A stretch of DNA of 64,000 nt from Lutraria lutraria (taxonomy: Eukaryota > Mollusca > Bivalvia > Venerida > Mactridae), in NCBI GenBank assembly GCA_964023205.1, contig OZ026835.1, positions 1,939,053-2,003,052 of the forward strand, in the 5' to 3' direction. Under the pieces are notes generated by a model, which worked only from the letters and a program-made list of their open reading frames with translations, ran no database searches and was not told the DNA's origin. The stretch's first letter is position 1. Each line of letters begins with the position of its first letter. Both the position numbers and the translations under genes were made by a program. Shown here one piece after another: positions 27,901 through 39,900 of the stretch.

Positions 27901-30900
27901 CCTTCATTCAGAGGCGACTGCTAACACAGGTTTGACTGTTTTACCTTTGATATGACCATTTAATGATATTTTTATACAGAAAATTCCTGATGGTCCAGAA
28001 ATGGAGGAGTACAAAGAGAAGAGGAAAGAGTTTGATAGAGATTTCCCTAATGTTCTAGCCACCATAAGTGGAGGTTCTAATATTGATCCTATACAACTAG
28101 AAGTTGAGCAGGCAAAAGTGGAGGACCTTCTTGAAGAAGCTATCACAACATTTGAACGTATGTTTATAGAATCATTTGTTTTATGTTGTTCTAGATAACT
28201 ATCTGGAAAAAAATACTTTATTAGTTGACTCAGGTTTTTGAAGAACAATTAAGGTAGGATCTGTCACTTCTGTTTTTATTCACATTTTATGCTAAACATC
28301 CATATATTGGCTATGTTAGAAATCTTGTCCATATTTCAGATAAACATTGATTAACATACTGTCATCTGCCATGCATTTATATACTAGTATTCCCTGAGTC
28401 AGAACAAACCAACTAATATCAAATTCTTAATAATTTTAGTTTTTATTGATTATTAAAAGATAAGGGTGTCTACATACTTCTGTGTTGCAAGAAGTACATT
28501 TACCTTCAATACTTTTGTACCGACTTGAAACATTTCCATTTGGATTGGCTCCCTACATTTAACTTTTGGTACTTATGTACCATTCAGCCATTAAATTAAT
28601 GTGACTGGATCCATTTTTATTTGGATTGGTTCCCTACATTTAACTTTTGATTCTTATGTGCCATTCAATAAATGAATTAATGTGACTGGAACCATTTTCA
28701 GGACAATACAAATATCAAGCTTGGGAGTACCAAGGTATGGATGTTGATGAGGAAGAAGAAGATTTGGAAGCTGATGCTGCAGCACAGGATGAAGAAGAGG
28801 AACAGGAGCCTGAAGGAGAGGTAATGAAGTTGTATAATGTCAGAGGTTCTGTTATATGTTTAACCTGGCATGTCTGATATGATTGATGAACATTCCCATA
28901 GTCTGATTATAAGTCTAAGAAATAGGCTTCAAGAATGACAAAATTATGTTTGGACACTAAAATTAAAAAATGAAATCCTAGCAACACATCTCCTAGTTTG
29001 TGCAGGGCGACCAGTATTTCAGGTGTTATTTAGTGATTGTCTGATTGTAATTGTTGAACATTTTATAAATTTTCAATTTTTCTCTGTAGACTAGTGATTG
29101 TTATCATTACCTGTGTTTTAATGAAGTGTGTAAATTTGCTTAATTTAGGCTATCTAAAATTATTGTGCCTTAAAATACTATACTATATGTACACCTATGT
29201 ATAAGAACATCATATTATTTATAAGCACGTCATAGTGGTGGTTCATTTCTTTTACTGTTGACAGCTTTCTTTCTGTTTATTCTTTGTATCTAAAAAAACT
29301 GTATTTTATACTTCAGGAGGAAGATCCAAATCGTAGTAAGAAGAAACCATTGGGTGATACAAATCATTACTGTCCAGTTGCCTTGAAGGAGACCAATGTT
29401 TTGTACCCAGGCAATCCTGAAACTGCCTCTAAATATAGAGAGAAAGTCTACTACTTCTCTACGACTGAAGCGAGAGAAAAATTCTTGGCCAGCCCTGAAG
29501 ATTTTCTAACTAAAACCAGTGCTTCACAGGTTAGTGTATGTTTTAATGTTTTAAGTTGTATCCAGTGCGTGATATATACTATATAAGTGATTTAGTTTGC
29601 ATCATGGAAATGTTCACGTTTTACTTAGAAAAAAATCGGATCCTTTTGCTATTACAGAAAACACAAACAGTTCTGTTATATATTGACAGAGCTTATTATC
29701 AATTAATGATTTATTTTGTGTAAATCAAAAGTCTGTCAGAAAATTATTTTTCCCAAACATTATGAATAAAAACTTCATAGAGTTACGGATTCCTGAACAT
29801 CTAAGTATGTGATTTAGACTTGATTAAATATTCTATTATTTAACCATTTACCTCATATTGATGCCTATCGCCACAAGACCCCTTACCTCATATTGGCACA
29901 CTGTGCCAGATTTATATTACATATTGGCATGTTATTCACTCTTTGATCAGAATCAAATGTCTTATGTAAACAACCCGAAATCTTGTTCATAAAGTTGCAT
30001 TTTTAGCTCACCTGATTCATCAGGTGAGCTTTTAGGATCGGTGAATGTCCGTCGTCCGTCGTCCGTCCACAATTAGTTTGTTTACACTCTAGCAACCGCA
30101 ACTCTTTACGAATCTTGATTAAACTTGCTCACAATGTATATGGCCACAATGTCTTGGCTAAGTTCGAGTATGGGCAAAATCTGATAATAACTTCTAGAGT
30201 TATGGGCCCTTGAATTACAAAATTTGCTATATTTAGCTTGTTTACACTTACACTTATTCACCAATCCTGATCATATTTTCAGTAAATGTGTATAACCAAA
30301 AGATCTTGGACAAGTTCGATTATGGGCAATATCAGACCAGAACTTCAAGAGTTATGGGCCCTTGACTTAGAAAATTTGCTATATTTGTGTTTGTTTACAC
30401 TCTAGCGCATTCATTTATTCACCGATCCTAATAATATTTTCAGTAAATGAGTATAACCAAAAGATCTTGAACAAGATTGATTATGGGTGGAATCGGACCA
30501 CATCTTCAAGAGTTATGGGCCCTTGACTTAGCAAATTTGCTATATTTTAGCTTGTTTACACTTTAGCGCCTTCATTTATTCACCGATCCTAATCATATTT
30601 ACAATGAATGCGTATGACCTTATGGTTTTGGACAAGTAAAGTTATGGGTGGAATCGGACCATAACTTCAAGAGTTAGGGACCCTTGGATTAGAAAATTTG
30701 CTACGTTTTAGCTTGTTTAACAGTATTATACCTTCATTGTTGGTTTTGATCTCAAAACCTACGTAAAAATGAGTTTTACAAGATGGAAACTATATTACCT
30801 GGTCATTGATTATTGGCCTTTGTTCTCAGGTGAGTGATAAAGGGCCAATGTGGCCCTCTTGTTTAGTACATTAACAACATATCATTGTCTTTTCAGACTC

Positions 30901-33900
30901 CACCAATCCGACTTCTGTTACTCGGTCCCCGTGGTGCTGGTAAGACCCTGCATGGTAGAAATCTGGCTAAGAAACTTGGATTGTTCCACATCTCATTTAA
31001 GGACCGCTTACAGGAGCTCATTATGCACAAAACAAAGAAGAAGATTGGACCAGAACATGAAGAGGACAATGAAGAGGAGCCACCAGAAGAGTAAGTTCTT
31101 ATATATGTCAATTTATATACAGTCAAACCTGTGAACAAAGGTCACTCATGGTACAAGGTCATTATGTGGCCTTTATTCAGAGGATATTTTGTTCAAAATA
31201 ATCCATGAAGGTTTTAAAAGAATGGTTTTTATTCATAAGGTGGCCTTTATTCGGAGATAACCGCTAACATAGCTTTGGACTGTAAAACAAATATACATGT
31301 TCATATAGGAAACAATTACATATATGCACATTTTAAGCTTACTTTAGGTTACTATAGAACATTTAAGCCAATATGACAAACAATTATGCATATTTCAAGT
31401 ATGCCTTCTGAATCTGAACGTTGAATTAAAGTCTTTTTGAAAAAAACCATTTGTTGAAGATTGTAAGTGCATAGGTCCACAGGATAATTTATCTTTACTG
31501 TCATCTGTGTAATGTTGTAGAGAGTTTTATGTTTATGCCTTATATGATTTCTGGACCTCACACATCTGATACCTGTTTATTGTAGAGATGACGAAGATGA
31601 AGATACCGCCATTACTGATCCTGAAGGTAAACCAGTCAAGGAAGCTCCACAGGATACTTCTAAAACATCAGACCAGTCTGAGAGCAAGGAAAACCAGGTG
31701 AGAATAATATCTATCCTCTATGTATATTCCATATTGACTTTAAGTCTTGTAATTCTGTATAGTAATTAAATTGTCTTGAAGATCTAGCTGGTCGATGATA
31801 GAAATGATCTTATTACAGCTGAATTAGGATAAAAATTGATACTTTGGCATTTGTGGTCTTTGATTGTTTGAAATGTTTTTGTTGTATATCAGGAGGAAGA
31901 AGAAGTAGAATATACAGAGGAGGAAGAGTCAATCAAGAATAATCTGGAATCTGATGATCCTCTGTCTAATGAAGTATTAGAGAATATTCTACCAAACTGG
32001 TGGCATAAAGAACCATTCAAGTAAGTGTCATACAGACTCCTAACCCAGAGGTTGTGGGTTCAGTGACGGGATTTGACTGGAACCTTCATAATACGTTCTT
32101 TCGGTGCAAGTACTGGTCAGAGTCCAGGAAGCAGACATTGAGAGTAGTTAATATAAGTTGTAAGAATTTGCTCTACAATTGATGTAAACTAAATAAGTTT
32201 AAACTAAAGTAGATTTTTGTATTCTAACATTATGTTGCCTTTGATATGTCCTCTAGGCTTTATCTGAAAGAATGGTAGTTTCAACACAATATTCAATTAG
32301 TGTCTTATTTGGACAAAAAGTGACACTTGCTTAGTGAAACATTTAGCTAGTCTAAATGATATATCATGTACCAAATGTTGAAAGATTAAGAATTTTTCTA
32401 GATTTTCCATTGAAATAATCTATTTATGTTAGCCTTTATGATTGTGTCCAAAATTTTAAACTAATTGAAGTTATAGCAACTTGTGGATAAAACTGAATAT
32501 AAATATTGTCCTACTTTACTAGGTCTACTGGATTCATTCTGGAAGGTTTCCCAAGAACACCAGAAGAAGGTCGGTTCCTGGCCGAGGCTGGACTGTTCCC
32601 AGATTCCAGTGTTATATTAACAGTTGAAGACACTGACGTTATAGCTAGATTACTGCCTCCTCGTCTTGACAAATGGAAAGTTAAGAGAGATAAAAGATTG
32701 GAAAGAAAACGCAAGAAGAAGGAAAAGGCTCAGAAGAAAAGGGTAAACTAATATATACGCTGTATTATATGAATATATAATCATGTGGCTCATTTTGGTG
32801 GGGACTGTGGTAGATCCTTCCAGGAGGGGGTGTCAGATTGGGGAAATTTGCTGTTAATAATTGTTTGATAAAACACAATATTTATATAAGTTGAGGCACA
32901 AATGGCCATTGAACTATTCAATAAAAAGCATCTATGTCAATATGTGTAATAACATGCTGGAACAATGGATTCTGGCCAATTCTATGTCGTTGTTAATGGG
33001 TTTTATCTTTATTAAACATTCAATAATTGACTATATGTATGTATTAAAATTATTTTCATGCGTAAGTATGAATTAATTTGACGAATATTATGATGATTAA
33101 AGAGTTTGATTTGAATGCAGGAAATTATGGGAAAATACAAAAATTCATCACTGGTAACAATAATATTTATAAACAATATAATGTTTGATTATGAATTATA
33201 AATCTGCTTGTCATGTATCTATCTGTGTGAGTCTACCGGTATATCTCTTCTTTGATTGCCTGCCAGTTTTTGGTAAAATATCTGAATTTATTGAAATTCT
33301 AGATACCGGTAATCAGTATCAATGCAACTTCACAGGATGTTAGATTATAAGTCTTGAGTTTTACTTAACAATTTCAAATCTCAGTTTTATTATCATAGTA
33401 TTTCAGATTATAAGATATAACAGTACTGTCTATATGTTTATAATTTATTCTTATCCAAGATAAATTGTTCTGACTTGATGATATGTGCTTAGTATCACTA
33501 TTGTTTTACCATGATTAATTAAAGAAATTAAAGAAAAATATGAGATTTGAGCTCAGAGATTACTTTCAAATTTTACAATTTTGGACTGTGTTGTTGTAAC
33601 AATCTATGCAAGTTTATTGTTTGTCTGTTCATATACATATAATTTTTTATACAATATGTTGAATGGCTTTAGTATGATGTTAAAATCTTCCTGTGTCTTT
33701 ATATATATATCAATTTCTCCATTGATGTTATAAATTATGGTGTTTGCTTTGAAGTATACTTTTTACTTGTTCAGTGTGCAAGCTTCTTTCAGTTTGTTAT
33801 CTTATAATGTACACTACAAGTTTACATATAAACTTGTTAATATTTCTGGTGTGACTATCCATTCAATATTATGGTCATTTATCATTTTCTGATAGTACCA

Positions 33901-36900
33901 CATTTTTGTATTTGCTCATTATTTAGTATATCACAAAAAGCCTAGTGTCTTTCATTGATTTTTATGCCCCCGCGATACAAAATGGTGGAAGGGCATAAAG
34001 TTTTACCCGGTCCGTCCTTATGTCCGTCTTTCTGAATTTTGGTTTCCAAGTGATAAGTCAAGATATATTACATGGATTGGTTTCATATTTTGCATGCAGT
34101 TGTATAATAAAGAAATACATTTGTGTCCACTAGACATACTCCTGGTTTTCTTTGAAGTATAATGTTTTATGAATGCATTAGATCCAACTGTCTCATTCTA
34201 GGGTCACATTTCACGTCACTTGATCATTGTATTTCTCAATACCTCTTTCCTTCTGTAATCATATTTTGAGCGCAAAAAAATGTACATGAATCATTTGCAT
34301 ACCTTGGTACTAAAGTAGTTCTTTTGGGGCATATATCATAAGCAAAAATGTTTTGTAATAAATGATGTCTTCATTTTCAACAGCTCTTCAAATTTGTCAA
34401 TGTCTTAATAAGTTATCTTTGTTTAAGAAAGTGGAATTGAATTCTTGAAATGATTAATTGCTAACAGTTTATTAAGATACAATAATAATGATAATAATTT
34501 ATTTCAGTATAAATTAAGCTTTGATGAATGACATATAGAATATGATGTCAAATGCAATGTTTATAAATACTAAAGATGTCACAAAGAAGGGATCAATCAT
34601 TCCTTATTTCCATAGTGGTTCCTGATTCTGATGGCAGTCTAAACAGTTTAACATTTAGAAGTTAATGTAAGTTTGTCAAGTTTCTTTACAAAATTAATTC
34701 ATCTTTCTTAGGAAGCTGCAATGCAGAAGCGTCGTGAGGAACTCACAAAAGAGGCAGAAGAGAGGAAGAAAGAAAGAGCAGCAGAGAAAGCAGCTGAGAA
34801 AGCTGAGAGAGATGAAGAGGAAGAAGAGGAGGAGGAAGAAGAAGAGGAAGAAGAAGAGGAAGACATTGAAGCAGTCCTTGCTGAAGAGTTTGAGGTTGGT
34901 GAATTTTTAATCTCTGTATTGTAGAATAACCAGAATTTTTCAGTGAATTGACTTAAAATCGGATTTAGTTTTAATTTATTAGTATTTATGTGCTAAACCA
35001 GTAAACTTTGATATATAATATGCTTCAGTTAAGGAATATGGTCTTTTGATACAGATCCTTGTAAGCAACTGATTTATAAACCTTTTAGTTTATATGTCGA
35101 ACTAAATTTGGATGAACTTTTTTCTCAGGAGGAGGAAGAAGAAGATGAAGAAGAGGAAGAACTTGAAGAAGATGCTCAAGATAGAATGAGAAATGAACTT
35201 AATGATATATATGATAATGATACAAATAGACTAGCTGCTGTAACTGTAAGTATTCTGTTTGAGGTTCTTTTGTTCAAGTCGTCCGTTGTTCCTGATTTCA
35301 TATTTAGATTCCCTTCAATTTGAAATACGCACGTAAGCCCTGAATGACAAACTTAAGGTGAATTGTTTATAACAAAAAATAATGTACGATTAGTGATTGT
35401 TACTTTTTTCAATGTTTCAAAGATAACAACATATAATCTTTTATCCAAGATATTTTTGTTACTTATACCTAAAGCATTACTTAGTTTCACTCACTATTAA
35501 ACTTTTTTTTTTCAGGACACATTTGACGAACTTCTGATACCTAAAATAGATGTTGACAGTACACGTAAACCTCACATTGTACGGTATATTCTCAACAAGA
35601 AACTTAAACCAGTCGTTGATGCCAGACAGAGTATGTTTGAACGTGTTTACCCAATCAACGAGAAGCTGGCTCGTAAAATGTTGGCCACCGGATATAAACA
35701 GCCAAGTCGATTTGGTAGATGGTGTCCAGTTAAGGTAATGGTTCACAAATCATTTTTAAAAAATGGTCTAAAGTTATTTGTAATTATTTCAATCAGTATG
35801 ATATAATAATAAATAAAAGTGATTAACTTTGCTATTATATTGATGCATAATGTAATTGTCTATATATAAGTTATACTCAGTGCTTATATAGTTGGTGACA
35901 TTTTCAGGTTTCAGAAATTGTGGATTTTAGGCCTCATTGACATAAATTTGAATGAATAAGAAGTAATTTAGTGGTATTTGATCAGCAGTATGTGATATTG
36001 ATAAGAAATGTATTAACTATTCTAGGATACTATTTTAAAGCTATGTTTTTTATGTTGCAGGTTAAGGATGGTGAATGCATACAAACAATGAGTGGTCCAG
36101 GTTACATCACCTTCCCTTGTATCTATAGATCACATGTCTACTTCCTGTCAAGCATACAAGCGAGGGAGGAGTTTGTCAATGACCCTGTGAAGTTTGTCTC
36201 TCAACCATCACCAAAACCTGTGGTTCCTATCAAAATTGCTGTTGTTGGTCCGCCAAAATCTGGAAAAACAACATGTAAGTGAATTCAGTATTGTTCAATG
36301 TAACTGTATTTTTTTTCCACAGGGATATGGTCTCTGACTAGTGATGACTAGCTCCTCACTGCTGTGTGTTCAAATCCCACCCTGGACCGTACATATTTCA
36401 TACTCGTGTAAGCTGTCTAAATGTCAGTGGTTGTACCCAGGTGTATGATGGGATCTGACTCCATCATTAAAGCTGTAATGTAACCAAATCATCCTGGGTG
36501 TTGGTGCAACTTTATACTCAACTATAAAAAAAATCTGCTCACTTTTGATAGCATTTTATATTTGTTATCAGTTTATCACTGCAATGATTGAACAACATGT
36601 ATTTTTTTACCTGATTCTGGCCTTCATACAATCAGTTTTAGGACACTTGCAGTGTGTGATATATTGATTTTTTGGTAACTTGATAAGAACTACACACAGT
36701 CAAAGTTGTAAACAAAGGCCACCCAAGGGAAAGACAAAAGGTGGCCTTTATTGACAGGTGGCCTTTAATATTAAGTGGTCATTTTGTTCTAAAAATCAAA
36801 AACAGTTTTTAGAAGAATAGCCTTCATTCACTGGGTGGCCTTTATTAGGAGGTCACCGCTAGCACAAGTTTGACTGTATACTGATAATTCAAAGTGAGAA

Positions 36901-39900
36901 AATATGATAGAGGTTTATTTGATGTTTTGGTTAATGTGTATATATCATATTTCAGTGGCTAACAGATTTGCTGAGGAGTATGGGTTATTGAGGTTGTCTA
37001 TTGGTGAAGCCATGAGAATGGTCATTGCATCCCAACCTAAGTCTAACCTCACCAAGGAGATGATGAAACACCTCGTCAAGGGCCTCACTATACCCGATGA
37101 ACTCGCTGTACAAGCCCTCGAGATCTGCCTCCTTGATATGAAATGTCAAACACGAGGGTATATATCAAAACTTCTCTATTCAACTCTTACAATTGGTCAA
37201 CATTGTCTATTCTGAGTAATGTTTTAACAGAACTATCACTTACTTTATTTGATACTTTACAGATAAAGTGTGCATTGTTTCCTTATTCTATTGTAAGCTT
37301 TCTTTATTCTAAAATATTTCGACATTTTACTGTTTATAGTATAGGTCCATGATTGCCTTGAATATTCTAATGGTGTCATATATATTTATAGAATGCTCAA
37401 AAATGTAGGTGACCAATTATCATAGTTGAATAGTTTATCTTTACTTCTTTGATTCAGTTTTTTCCAAATTATCAATGTTTCAGTGTATTATCAATGTTTC
37501 AGTGTATTATCAATGTTTCAGTGTATTATCAATGTTTCAGTGTATTATCAATGTTTCAGTGTATTACATATGTTATGACTCATATTATTCCTGTGTTGTT
37601 TTTTTTAATAACTGCTATGAAAAATTTAGATCCAAAATGAAAAGATTGTAAAATGTCTTATAAGAATTTTATTGTTCAATTATTGAAATAGTTTCCAAGT
37701 TTTGGCCCTTGGATGTGTACCCATGTCTCTTTATGTGAGAATGTCGGCAGTTGCTTACAGAGGATGGTTAAATGAACTGTCCGCCTCATATGACTCTGAC
37801 TATTGAAAAGGGTCATTAAACTCAAATTAAAATAAACCACAACTTGGATGATAAACGTTTTGGTTCATTTTTTAATTTTAAATTGTCTTTTTTTAGATAT
37901 GTATTGGATGGATACCCACAGACTACACGACAGATAGAATTGCTGACAGAACGTTGTTTGATACCTGTACGTGTGTTTGAACTGGAGGTGGATAGTAAAG
38001 AAATCATGATTCGGGGAGCGAAAGATAGAATTGCTACTTCAAGGTATTTGTCTACATTTTCGCTGACACTGAAAGCTTGTTAGCATTGATCAAGAAGTCA
38101 AAACACCTGGAGCTCCTTTCATAGACAAGAAAAAAATTCTCACAGTGTCTGTTTCTTTGGTGCCAGAAAAAGAACAAGCTCGGTAGAAGAAGAAAGGTTT
38201 TGTCTGTTTATGTAGACCAGGAACATAACTGAGAAATTTATGATTAACCAGATTATAATGCTCTCTCCAAGTTATTGAAATGATTTGAGGTATTGATAAA
38301 CTTTTCCATTTGAGGTCTGTTCAATGTTATTATTGGAATTGTGTTGAAATAGAAATTGTTATGTCCCCTCAGTAAACTATTAATGACCTTTGGTCAGTCA
38401 GCCCTCTTATATCACACTCTCACTTTTTCAGGACCATGCCAGTTCATGACAGCGCACAGATTTTAGCTATCAAGTTAAATGCTTATGCACAGCATATTAA
38501 TGATGTCCGCAAGTGGTACCAGACCGAGCACATGAACTACAAACTCATCGATGGTGAAAGATCTAAATGGTGGGTGTGGAACACCACACTGGAGTTTTCA
38601 CGTGAAAGTGTTAGACAAATTCAGACATATCTTCAAAGAATATCAGATGGTAAGTTCAATTTGTACATATCCATAAAAATTGCTCTTATGTTGAAGGATT
38701 TGGCAGTTACTTGCTTTAAAAAAGATTTGTACTGGTACAGAATTCAGAAAAAACTGGTTTGATGAACTGTGCGCATGTTTACTACTAAACTTATACAGCG
38801 CAGTCTGTTTAAAGCAACACCCTTTAGGAGTAGCTAAATTATGTTGTTGTTGAGAGGTTGTTGCTCTAGAGAGGTTGTTGCTCTAGAGAGATTAAATTAA
38901 TAATTAAATCATGCAAAGGGGAAAGAATCATAGTGTTGTTGAAAGGAGGTTGTTGCTCAAGAGAGAGCCACTTTGAAGAGGTTTTACTGTACTTATGGAG
39001 ATCAGTTATTCATAATTATCGCTTCAGTTTTTGTTGTTATTGTTGTTTTTTGGTTTTTTTATGATTCACTATGGTACTAGTGATAAGTGACATATCTCTT
39101 GTATTGAGGTGCCTGGCTCTGATCTGATATTTTTTACTTCAGGAAAAGCTTCATCTATATCTGATTTATGCATCACACCCTCGGAGTTCTTACAGCGTGT
39201 TGGTGACTATGATCAGTATTGTCCAGTGAGTCTAGCTTTACGTGGAGAGCTTGTTGACTGCTCAACAAATGAAACATTGGAATTTGCTGTAGAGTTCAGA
39301 GGTATTCACTGTTTTGGTCAAGCACTTGCTATCCAGCTTTCTCTTTGTAAATACCCCCGAGGAAGCGGAAGAATCCATTGTAACTTATTTTTTGCTGGCA
39401 AAAACCCTCCATTAAGTTGCATCTTCAGATACAAGCCTATCTATTGAAGTGAAGAAGACGACATCTGTTTATTGGTTGTGACCCTTAATTAGGATACTTT
39501 CCTAGCAATTTAATACCCTGAAAGAGTTCTTATAATCAAATACCTATTGACACTTTGAATTGTCATTTAATTTTATAATTGTTCAATATGAAATTATTTT
39601 TTTTAATTGTTCATCGTGACAAATTCTATACAAATTATTATTCCTTGTGAAAAAATGTCTGTCATAACAGTTCATTGTGACAAATTTTTCATTTGTGATA
39701 GTGAAAATTTTCATTCATGATATTTCATCGTGTTACTAATGCAGCCATGTTTTACGGATAATTTCAGGTCATTATTACAAGTGTGCTGGTACCACAGAAC
39801 TGAATCAGTTCCTCGAGGAACCAGAGAAATATGTACCGCCTCTAGCACCCCATAAACTACCACCACCAAGCAAGTTACCAAAACGACGACAACCTGATCA

